Assembly (NCBI GenBank): GCA_039970095.1
Contig: JBDVMP010000066.1
Location: 14,141-78,140, forward strand
Direction of reading: 5' to 3'
DNA: 64,000 nucleotides
DNA from: JAMZMI01 sp039970095
GTDB taxonomy: Bacteria > Bacteroidota > Bacteroidia > Cytophagales > Cyclobacteriaceae
Below, piece by piece: positions 10,037 through 18,500 of this stretch. Every line of letters starts with the position of its first letter. The stretch's first letter is position 1. The position numbers were made by a program, and so were the translations under genes. Under the pieces are notes generated by a model. It saw only the letters and a list, made by a program, of their open reading frames with translations, had not been told where the DNA came from and ran no database searches.

Positions 10037-10073
10037 TTCTTAAAAATTAAAAAGTAAAGGAAAATTACAGATG

Positions 10074-10127
10074 GATATAGTCTTGGCTGCTAAAGGCTTA
10101 GCAGAAAGAAATTGTGGTGACTATATC
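10074..10127. repeat. Nested inverted repeat between divergent genes
   Basis: The outer arms GATATAGTC (10074-10082) and GACTATATC (10119-10127) are perfect complements. Inside them CTGCTAA (10087-10093) and TTAGCAG (10098-10104) form a second perfect stem with a 4-nt loop. The element lies between the MATE start (10036) and the kinase start (10265). No T-run follows on either strand. It could be an operator, a structured leader or a small mobile remnant. Confidence 0.55.
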
Positions 10128-10264
10128 GACGTTCAGAATCATGATGCAACAAATAAAGTGAATTTTCTGCAAATTGAAATTATTGCCGGGTTATTTTTTC
10201 ATAAACACAATTCAAACCCCGACTATTTACTATTTTCGAAAAAAGCCAAACCAAAATCTTTTCC

Positions 10265-12244
10265 GTGCGCCATCTTTTGATCATCTTTTTATTGACGGTT
10301 ATTGCCCCGTTCGCTTATTGCCAATCAGAGGAACACATTGATAGTCTGAACCTTATACTGGCTGATAGTGCGTGTTCCAACGAACTATTTTCAAGAAAAA
10401 CCTATCAATCGATTGCTTCAAAACTGAGGGATTCACACTATCCACAAGGCCAGGTTGATGCACTAAAAAACTACGGAACCATGATGTATTGCCTGGGTAA
10501 AACAGACAGTGCCATCATTTTATATCGTCAAGGGGGCTATTACGCTGAAAAAGAAAACCTTCTTACAATTTCAGGTAAGCTCTTCAATAATGTAGGCTTC
10601 ATTTTTCAGATGAACGGTGAATATGATTCAAGCATTTACAATTTCAAGAAGGCACTAAAAATTGCAAAATCAATTGGAGATCCAATGATACTTAGTTCTG
10701 TTTATTCAGGAATTGGAATAGTTCAACAGCATTCCGGTCAACTAGACTCTGCGCTGGCCACCTATTTGAAAGCATTTCAAGTGGCAGAGGAAAATGACAT
10801 CCCGAAACTCGGAGTAGTAGCCATGTTAAACATTGCCACCATTCACTACGACCATTTCCCTGAGAGATTAGACGTGAAGGGCCTTGAAACCAACCTCGAG
10901 TTTGCGCGAGAAGTTGGAGATCGTAGAAGTGAAATATCTTTTTTAGAATTCCTTGGATACATTTCATCAGATAGTTCAAAACACACAGAAGCGATAGCAT
11001 ATTTTAATCAGGCTCTCCAGGTCAACAAAGAACTTAAAGATCAAAATGCACAGGTTCTCATATTACAAGGTCTGGCATACGCATACACCAACAAGGGTGA
11101 TTATAGAGAATCAAGCAAGGTTCTTGAAGACGCCATTCAGGTGGCCATGACGTCCGGGTCTGAATCTAACTTACCAAGGCTTTATTTAGATAAAACCTTA
11201 AACTACCTGAGAATAAACTCTTATGATCTAGCGGAAAAAAATGCAAACGAAAGCATCCGAGTTGCTGAAAGGCTTAAAAGCGGCGAGCACCTGGCTAATG
11301 CATATAAATATTTAGCTGAAGCTCTGAACGGCAAAGGAGCGTTTGCAGAGGCCTATCAGGCACAGCTTGAACACTCGAGGCTTAGCAAAGAAATACTCGA
11401 CGCTGCAAAGTCAGAGCAACTCACCGAAATGGAGACCAAATATGAAACCGAAAGAAAAGAAGCGGAGATAGCCAAACTATCGCAGCAAGCCTCTATCCAG
11501 GTGCTGCAGATCCAGCAAAGGAATCAGACCATCGTTATCGGATTGATAGTCTTCATCCTCATCATTGTCATTGCCTATTTCCTCTACCGAGAACGATCCT
11601 TGAGGAATGAGCGATCTCAAACTGAGCTGGAGCAACGGTTTCTCCGATCTCAGCTCAATCCTCATTTCATTTTCAATGCACTCCTCGCGATCCAAAATTT
11701 CATGCTGAAAAATGATGGCCCAAAAGCTGCCCTATACCTGACTAAGTTTTCTAAACTGATGAGAGAAATTCTGGAAAGCTCAAGACAGGAGTTCATCCCA
11801 CTGGAATCAGAAGTAGAACTGATCACCAACTATCTGGACATCCATAAATTACGGTTAAACGATTCCTTTGATTACAGTATAGAAATTGATGATCAGATTG
11901 ATCCCGAAACAGACACCATCCCTCCTATGTTTGTACAGCCCTTTGTGGAAAATGCCATTGAACACGGTATTGCCGACAAGAAAGAAGGTGGACTTATTGA
12001 AATCAAATTTCACAAATCGGAAAATCACATCTTCATAGAAGTACTGGACAATGGAAAAGGCCTGTTTTCAGCAGAAAGCAAAAGCCACAAATCTCTGGCG
12101 TCCAGGATCATCCGTGAAAGAATGGCGCTTTTCAACAAAACCCTCAAAAACAAAATTCAACTCGTGCTCGACAATGTAGAAAATGAATCTGGCGAAATAC
12201 TGGGCACTAAAGTAGAATTGAAGGTTCCGTTTAGATATACCTAA
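10265..12244 (+). CDS. TPR-containing LytS-type sensor histidine kinase
   Basis: Membrane sensor kinase that normally phosphorylates a LytTR regulator. The GTG start gives a signal peptide (MRHLLIIFLLTVIAPFAYC, cleaved around 19-22). Periplasmic TPR repeats (about 45-380), a coiled coil (about 380-418) and one transmembrane helix (about 421-442) follow. The cytoplasmic kinase domain has the His_kinase-family motif LNPHFIFNAL, placing the phospho-acceptor at H467. The HATPase motifs include PFVENAIEHG and DNGKGL. Length (659) is usual for Bacteroidetes TPR-LytS kinases. Its likely partner is the LytTR regulator at 14654, separated from it by two lipoprotein genes. Confidence 0.92.
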   Translation: MRHLLIIFLLTVIAPFAYCQSEEHIDSLNLILADSACSNELFSRKTYQSIASKLRDSHYPQGQVDALKNYGTMMYCLGKTDSAIILYRQGGYYAEKENLLTISGKLFNNVGFIFQMNGEYDSSIYNFKKALKIAKSIGDPMILSSVYSGIGIVQQHSGQLDSALATYLKAFQVAEENDIPKLGVVAMLNIATIHYDHFPERLDVKGLETNLEFAREVGDRRSEISFLEFLGYISSDSSKHTEAIAYFNQALQVNKELKDQNAQVLILQGLAYAYTNKGDYRESSKVLEDAIQVAMTSGSESNLPRLYLDKTLNYLRINSYDLAEKNANESIRVAERLKSGEHLANAYKYLAEALNGKGAFAEAYQAQLEHSRLSKEILDAAKSEQLTEMETKYETERKEAEIAKLSQQASIQVLQIQQRNQTIVIGLIVFILIIVIAYFLYRERSLRNERSQTELEQRFLRSQLNPHFIFNALLAIQNFMLKNDGPKAALYLTKFSKLMREILESSRQEFIPLESEVELITNYLDIHKLRLNDSFDYSIEIDDQIDPETDTIPPMFVQPFVENAIEHGIADKKEGGLIEIKFHKSENHIFIEVLDNGKGLFSAESKSHKSLASRIIRERMALFNKTLKNKIQLVLDNVENESGEILGTKVELKVPFRYT

Positions 12245-12331
12245 CACAAAGTCCGCCAGCTATAAAGTCAGCCTGCCATTTTAATATCAAAACAATTTAT
12301 TATCTTGTATGTTCATACATTTGAACATAAC

Positions 12332-13552
12332 ATGAAAGCATTTACCCATTTTGCGTTCCTAATTATAATTTTCATAATCAGCGCCTGTTCCACTCCCCAA
12401 AGACAGGACCGTGTACCTTATTATGACACGTCAGAACCTTACGCATTAGCATACACTACCGAGCCAGCACCCGAATGGACTAACCTTTTCTACAGAAAAT
12501 CCGGTTGGTTTGGCGGAGACGGCATATTTTCAGTCGCACTCAATGGCGTGGATAAACAGGGCACAGCAGTCAACCAAAAAACACTCCTATGGTTCGGAGA
12601 CACTTACATCGGCGAAGTAAATGAAGAAGGTGTTCCATTGCCTGGCAATGTCATGGTGAACAACACCGTGGCATATTTTGAAGGAATCGAGCCCCTAGCA
12701 TCGAATATTCAATTTCAGTGGAAAAAAAGTCCCGAAGGTGATCCCGAGACCTTTTTTGTTCCTGACAATGCCAATTCCAAACCAGATCAGTACTACTGGC
12801 TTGGTGATGGATTCATCAACCAAGAGCTAAACAACCGCTTCTACGCTTTTGCTTATCATGTGGAAATGACCGGACCAAATGTCTTTGACTTCAGGCTGCC
12901 CAATGTCAGCATACTCGCCATTGATAACGCAAGCTCTCCTCCGTTTGAGGGGTATAGACAGATTCCGTCCCCTTTCCACTTCAAAAATGAAAATGTAGGC
13001 GAAGGTGATCTTGGAGCCGGCATTTTAGTCAATACAGAAGGTGCTGGCGCACCGTTTCCTGATGGCTATGTTTACGTTTACGGCTGCATTGGTGAAAATA
13101 AATCATTGGTTGCAGCCAGAGTAAAACCAGCAGATTTTGAAAATTTTGAACAATGGAGATATTGGAATGGATCCGAATGGTCCGAAAACATTACAAGTTT
13201 AGGTGAAATCGCAAACGCAGCATCTAACGAATTAAGTGTAACCCCTTTACAAGATGGCAGGTACATTTTAGTTTTTCAGGTTCTAGGTGTTTCTGATAAA
13301 GTAGGAATCAGAATTGGTACTTCACCTGTAGGCCCTTTTGGCCCAATAGAAGAAATCTGGACAACCCCGGAAGTCAATGACCCTCCAGGCCTTCTTCCAT
13401 ACAATGCAAAGGCGCACCCTCATCTGTCCAAGCCGGGCGAACTGCTGATCAGCTACAATACAATCACATTTGACTTCTGGAATGATATTCAAAAAGACGC
13501 GCATATTTATCGACCAAGGTTCATCAAACTCAAATCCGAAACTTTAAATTAA
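12332..13552 (+). CDS. Lipoprotein with propeller-like domain, function unknown
   Basis: Exported lipoprotein of 406 residues. The longest open frame begins at 12305, but the ATG at 12332 gives a clean lipoprotein signal (MKAFTHFAFLIIIFIISAC, lipid-bearing C19), so I use it. The mature protein has repeated W-F-G-D-T-Y and F-x-x-P-G/N-V beta-strand motifs and a DDE-like set of acidic turns. This resembles the five-bladed propeller of glycosidase-like secreted proteins (DUF4185-type). No catalytic residues can be fixed with confidence. It overlaps the next lipoprotein gene by one base, so the two are translationally coupled. Both sit between a sensor kinase and its likely regulator and could supply or tune the signal; that is inference. 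Confidence 0.7.
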   Translation: MKAFTHFAFLIIIFIISACSTPQRQDRVPYYDTSEPYALAYTTEPAPEWTNLFYRKSGWFGGDGIFSVALNGVDKQGTAVNQKTLLWFGDTYIGEVNEEGVPLPGNVMVNNTVAYFEGIEPLASNIQFQWKKSPEGDPETFFVPDNANSKPDQYYWLGDGFINQELNNRFYAFAYHVEMTGPNVFDFRLPNVSILAIDNASSPPFEGYRQIPSPFHFKNENVGEGDLGAGILVNTEGAGAPFPDGYVYVYGCIGENKSLVAARVKPADFENFEQWRYWNGSEWSENITSLGEIANAASNELSVTPLQDGRYILVFQVLGVSDKVGIRIGTSPVGPFGPIEEIWTTPEVNDPPGLLPYNAKAHPHLSKPGELLISYNTITFDFWNDIQKDAHIYRPRFIKLKSETLN

Positions 13553-14556
13553 TGAGGATCTTCATTTCAATTTTTCTTACCCTCTGTCTATTGTCCGGCT
13601 GTAACCAAACGGGCAATTATCAACTCCCCGCAGAAGTGATGACTCACAGAGGAGCGTTATTTTTCGACGATTATGAAGCCGCCGTTGACAGTCTGAAGGA
13701 GTCATTTCAGAATGATAACAGCAATGTAGAGGCATTGCGTCTTATTGCTGAGTTCAGAATATATCAATTCATTTTTGGATTTGAGGCTAGAACGAACCTA
13801 CTCCAAGAGGCTAAACTGTATTTCAATAAGTCTAAAATATTGGATTCTACGTCAGCCCGCTTTTTTGGTCTTTCAGGAAAACTAAATTTCCTTGACTGGA
13901 ATTGGCAAAAAGCTCAAAGCGATTTTTCAAAGTCACTCAAACTAAACCCCAACGACCCTGACGTTCGTCACTGGTACTGCCTGTGGCTAATGGCCATGAA
14001 ACGTACCGATGAGGCTTTGGCGCACTCCGACACAGTAATGATGCAAGACAAATCAGGCAACTACCTTATAGCCAGAGGTTCTATGTTTTATTTTCTTGAG
14101 GATTTCCAACAGTTAGAAAAACTTATGATACAGGCCATAGACAAAGACCCTCAAATCCCCTGGAGCTACGACTGGCTTGGAATGGCCTACAATGGCATGC
14201 AAGAACATGAAAAGTCGATTAAAACATACATTAAAGCATTTGAAATGTCGGATGGTACAGTAGAGGTAGGTGGCGGATTGGGTCATGCTCTTGGCGATGC
14301 AGGGGAAATAGAACTGGCAAAAACGATGACCAATATCTACGACTCATTATCAACAAATCATTATTTGCCTCAGGTTCAGCGAGCATTCATTCACATATCC
14401 ATGAATGAGAAAGAAAAGGCCCTGAAACTTCTCGAACAGGCTTATGAGCGCAAATCCTGGTTTCTGGCTTTCATACAGATTGAACATTGGTACAACCCGA
14501 TTAGAAAAGAAAAAAGGTTTCAAGACATCATCACAAACATGAACTTCCCTCATTAA
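13552..14556 (+). CDS. TPR lipoprotein
   Basis: The 334-residue protein has a lipoprotein signal MRIFISIFLTLCLLSGC (lipid-bearing C17). It is composed of tetratricopeptide repeats from about 35 to 325, for example KSLKLNPNDPDVRHWYCLWLM and DPQIPWSYDWLGMAYNG. Such TPR proteins act as protein-protein adaptors at the membrane. Its ATG overlaps the stop codon of the preceding lipoprotein by one base. A role in sensing together with the adjoining LytS/LytTR pair is plausible but unproven. Confidence 0.8.
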   Translation: MRIFISIFLTLCLLSGCNQTGNYQLPAEVMTHRGALFFDDYEAAVDSLKESFQNDNSNVEALRLIAEFRIYQFIFGFEARTNLLQEAKLYFNKSKILDSTSARFFGLSGKLNFLDWNWQKAQSDFSKSLKLNPNDPDVRHWYCLWLMAMKRTDEALAHSDTVMMQDKSGNYLIARGSMFYFLEDFQQLEKLMIQAIDKDPQIPWSYDWLGMAYNGMQEHEKSIKTYIKAFEMSDGTVEVGGGLGHALGDAGEIELAKTMTNIYDSLSTNHYLPQVQRAFIHISMNEKEKALKLLEQAYERKSWFLAFIQIEHWYNPIRKEKRFQDIITNMNFPH

Positions 14557-14623
14557 TACAGATATTCCGCCTCATTTTTATGCGTATTGCCAACAAAAAC
14601 TAGATTTAGAAACGCCTTTGATC

Positions 14624-14631
14624 TATTTTTG
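14624..14631 (+). promoter_or_regulatory. Possible -7 element of the LytTR regulator
   Basis: TATTTTTG matches the Bacteroidetes TAnnTTTG -7 element 22 nt before the regulator's ATG. No good TTG lies at the expected distance, so this is weak. Confidence 0.3.
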
Positions 14632-14653
14632 ACTTGCTAGCCAAAAGACAAGT

Positions 14654-15397
14654 ATGCGCATAGTTCTGATTGACGATCATAATGTTGTCAAGGACAATTT
14701 AAAAACCCTTTTATCCATTTATGTTCCCGATGCTGAAATTGTGGGGGAAGCTGATGGAGTAAAGACGGGTATAGAATGTCTCAAAACCCATAAGCCGGAT
14801 TTACTGCTGCTCGACGTGGAAATGGGTGACGGTACTGGTTTCGATTTGCTAGCCATTTACGGAGAAATTGATTTTAAGGTGATCTTCATTACCGGCCATG
14901 ATGCATATGCCATCAAGGCCATCAAGTTTAGCGCCATCGATTATCTATTGAAACCTGTGGATCCGGAGCTATTGTCCAGTGCTCTCGCAAGAGCAAAGCA
15001 AGCCATTGACACAAGCGAACAAAACCTGAAAGTATCGACACTGTTTCAAAATCGCGAGACTCCCTTGCTAGATCAGAAAATAGTACTAAAAGACTCAGAA
15101 ACGGTGTATCTCGTAGCTATCAAAGACATCATACGCTGTGAATCTCAGGCCAACTATACCAAGTTCTTTCTAGTTGGCGACAAAATGGTTATCGTCTCCA
15201 AGACGTTAAAAGAGTACGACTCGCTCTTCGAGAGCAAATTCTTTTTCCGGGCTCATCAGTCCCACCTTGTCAACCTCATGCATTTTGACCGATATGAGAA
15301 GAAAGATGGAGGCATTGTTCACATGAAAGATGGAAGCATGTTACCAGTAGCCGTGAGGAAAAAAGATTCCTTAATGAATGCTCTTGATCTGCTCTGA
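14654..15397 (+). CDS. LytTR-family response regulator
   Basis: DNA-binding response regulator of 247 residues. The receiver has the acidic pair D7/D8, phospho-acceptor D54 in LLLDVEMGDG, the conserved T/S at ITGHD and the lysine of YLLKPVD near 103. A LytTR DNA-binding domain occupies about 140-245 (IIRCESQANYTKFFL, FFRAHQSHLVNL). Members bind direct repeats upstream of target genes. The closest kinase of the matching type is the TPR-LytS protein encoded 2.4 kb upstream. The next gene downstream is the T9SS surface protein, which makes it a candidate target. Confidence 0.93.
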   Translation: MRIVLIDDHNVVKDNLKTLLSIYVPDAEIVGEADGVKTGIECLKTHKPDLLLLDVEMGDGTGFDLLAIYGEIDFKVIFITGHDAYAIKAIKFSAIDYLLKPVDPELLSSALARAKQAIDTSEQNLKVSTLFQNRETPLLDQKIVLKDSETVYLVAIKDIIRCESQANYTKFFLVGDKMVIVSKTLKEYDSLFESKFFFRAHQSHLVNLMHFDRYEKKDGGIVHMKDGSMLPVAVRKKDSLMNALDLL

Positions 15398-15542
15398 TTA
15401 TTGGATTTATTCCAGATATAATATTCAGATTTCATTTTCAATGCAACAAAAACGAACTTTAAAATTAGTCTGACGAATATTCGATAGACCCTGTCAAATA
15501 TTCATCTACAGAAATATCATCGGGCTCCCATTCTAGGTTTAA

Positions 15543-15565
15543 GGCAGTTCTAAAAATCTACTGCC
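15543..15565 (+). promoter_or_regulatory. Hairpin abutting the start codon of the surface protein
   Basis: GGCAGT (15543-15548) and ACTGCC (15560-15565) form a 6-bp stem with an 11-nt loop whose last base is next to the ATG at 15566. If folded in the mRNA it would touch the ribosome landing site. Functional relevance is unproven. Confidence 0.35.
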
Positions 15566-18500
15566 ATGAAAAAGCTACTATTATTATCACTTTTAACCAT
15601 TATAGGAATACACAATCGCGGGTTTTCCCAAGACTGTGGCACGCCAGTTCAAAATTTATTCGAAGACTTCAACTCACCTGATCCGAGTAACAACACAATC
15701 TTACCTGATTGTTGGTCAATAGTTGGCGGATCAGCGTATATGGACGGTGGAGCTCTCAATTTAGCATTACTGGGAACTTCCAACCCTGGTACGCTTATTA
15801 CTCCTGACGTTGAAAACGGCGCAGGCTCGATCACCTTCAAAGCACGCAAAGCGACATCCTACACCGTATATTTAAGTGTAGGATATTACAATGGAGGGTT
15901 CGTTGAAGCGGTCAAATACACGCTCGGAGGATCATATCAGACTTATACATATGATTTTGCAGACTACCACTCCACGATAGCCACACAAACGAATATAGCC
16001 TTCAAAATAACATCCGGTCCCAATTCAGGAGTTCAGCGATTATTGCTTGAGGATATTGAATATAAGAGTTTCTGCCAGCCAGCGGCCAACCCTACAGCTA
16101 TCGCCAAAGACATCACTGTAAAACTTGACGCCTCCGGAAATGTCATCGTTAACCCGGCATCAGTTGACAATGGTTCGACGGACGATTGTGGGGAGTTTAT
16201 TAGCAATTTTACTTTGGATAAAACCCTGTTCACTTGTGATGATCTCGGTGTTAATGCAGTGACCCTTACCGCCACAGATAGTGAAGGACAAACCGCTACT
16301 GCATCAGCTAACATAACCATAGAACCGGATTTTGTTTTCAATTCAAATCAGCTAGGACTTACCGAGAGCGGAGAATCACATGTGGAGCTGGACATGATTA
16401 CCCAATCCAAAACAGACTGTGATGGAGTGACCTATTCGCTTGATCAGGCACACTTTACCTGTGCCGATGCTGGTTACCAAACCCTTACCGTCACGGCCAC
16501 CTACAACAACGAAAGTGTCACGTTTACATCTACCAAAACGCTCACTGACTACATCACTCCCATAGCAATCGCCCAGGACCTTTCGGTGAGTATTGACGAG
16601 TCAACAGGCATTGCGGCAATCACTCCAGAAATGATCGACAATGGATCTTCAGATAATTGCGGAATCGCTTCCATGACTTTATCCAAATCCTCGTTCGATT
16701 GTGGGGATCAAGGCGAAAATGAAGTTACACTCACAGTCACGGATGAGAGAGGGCTCTCAGCTACCGCGACAGCAACAGTCACTGTGGGCTCTTTTATCGA
16801 AGATGTTTCATTGACAAGCAATACCACTACCGTTTGTTTTGATGGTGAAAATGGAAGTTCTGCAACAACCATACAAACAAGTGGATCAACCATAGGTACA
16901 CAATATTATTTGAGAAATAATGCCGACGATGCTATAGTAGATGGGCCAGTCGATGGCACGGGAAGTGGCCTGTCTTTTGACGCTGGAAGTATCAGCGAAA
17001 ACACAACATTCAATGTTTATGCAGAAGTGCCCTTTTCAGGTAAGGCTCTTGATTTGTCTTCTGGTTCAGCACACCTATCGGTAAATACACCAGGAAGCTT
17101 TGACTATGCCGCGGGTTATACAATATCAGCCTGGGTTAAGCTAGGTGGATCAGGAAATAGCACCTTTTACAATGGAATATTTTATGCTGGGGGAACCACT
17201 GGTAGTGACATTGAGATCTATGAAAATTCCTCTGGCACCATAACCGTACTCCATAATCGGGGAAACGGCGGCACGCAAGGCGCATACTCAGTTTCAGGTA
17301 ACCCAATCACCAACAGCACCTATGTGCATCTGGCTGTAACTTACAATGGGCTTGCCTCCAGAGTATTTGTCAACGGGGTTGAAAAAGGAGCTGTTTCGCT
17401 AGTTGCTCCAGTAAAAAGTGCTTCCAGCGAATTCACTTTTGGCCATATGAACAGTAGTACATTTCCTGCAGCTCAGAGGTATAGTGGCTTGATGGATGAC
17501 ATTAGAATTTATGATAAAGCTTTGACCGCTACGGAGATTCTCGCGGACTATGATAAATGTCTTTCTGGATCGGAAACGAATCTGGTTCTTTATTTTGATC
17601 TGGAAACAGCGAGCGGTTCAATATACACCGATCTGGTTAGCAGCACACCTGCCCAGGTAAAAAATGGTGGAGTTTCCACTGAAGAAGGAGCCATTTCATG
17701 TTCATTTACTTGTAACCGTGTAATGAGTGAAACCATAACCATTGGCGATGATGTATTTCCCACGGCAGTGACCAAAAACATTTCACTTGATTATACCGGA
17801 ACCATGCTAGAGGTTTCTGCTGCTGACGTCAACAACGGCTCTTCTGACAACTGTACGTCATCAGAAAATCTCATTTATAGCTTGAGTCAGAGCTTTTTTG
17901 ATTGTGATGATATAGGTGAGCAAATAATCACACTATCTGTTACCGACGAAGCAGGCAACACTACTTCTGCTGAAGCCACGGTCACTGTGCATTCAGCGGT
18001 AGATGATGTAACCGTCACCTCCTCAGATGAGGCTTTGTGCACAGGAAACACCGACAATGTGACCATTTCAGTTTCTGGTTCGTTTACTGGACTTAATTAC
18101 TCCTTGAGAAACAGCCATGACAATAGCGTTGTGGATGGCCCTATAGCCGGAGACGGAAATGCCCTGGAGTTTGACGCTGGAGTAGTTACTGAGACTACAA
18201 CTTTCAATGTGTTTTATGCCAATGAAGTGCCGCTCCGGTATGCTTTGGATTTTGATGGACAAAATGACTACATAAACGCAGGAACGGGTACAAGAGGAAT
18301 AACAAACGATGTGACCGTAGGCGCATGGATCAAGGCCGGATACACCAATTACAACAATATAGTCGTTTCAAAGTATGATGGTATGAAAGGTTTTCTCCTT
18401 ACCATCAACTCGTCGGGCAAGGCGGTCTTTGATGGACGAACTGGAAATGGAGTGTACTTCTCATCCGGACAATCTACTACATCGGTGAATGACAATGAAT

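Noticed and set aside
10071..10280. Open frame of 69 codons on the plus strand before the LytS kinase
   Set aside because: It is built largely over the nested inverted repeat, has no family-like features and runs into the start of the kinase gene.
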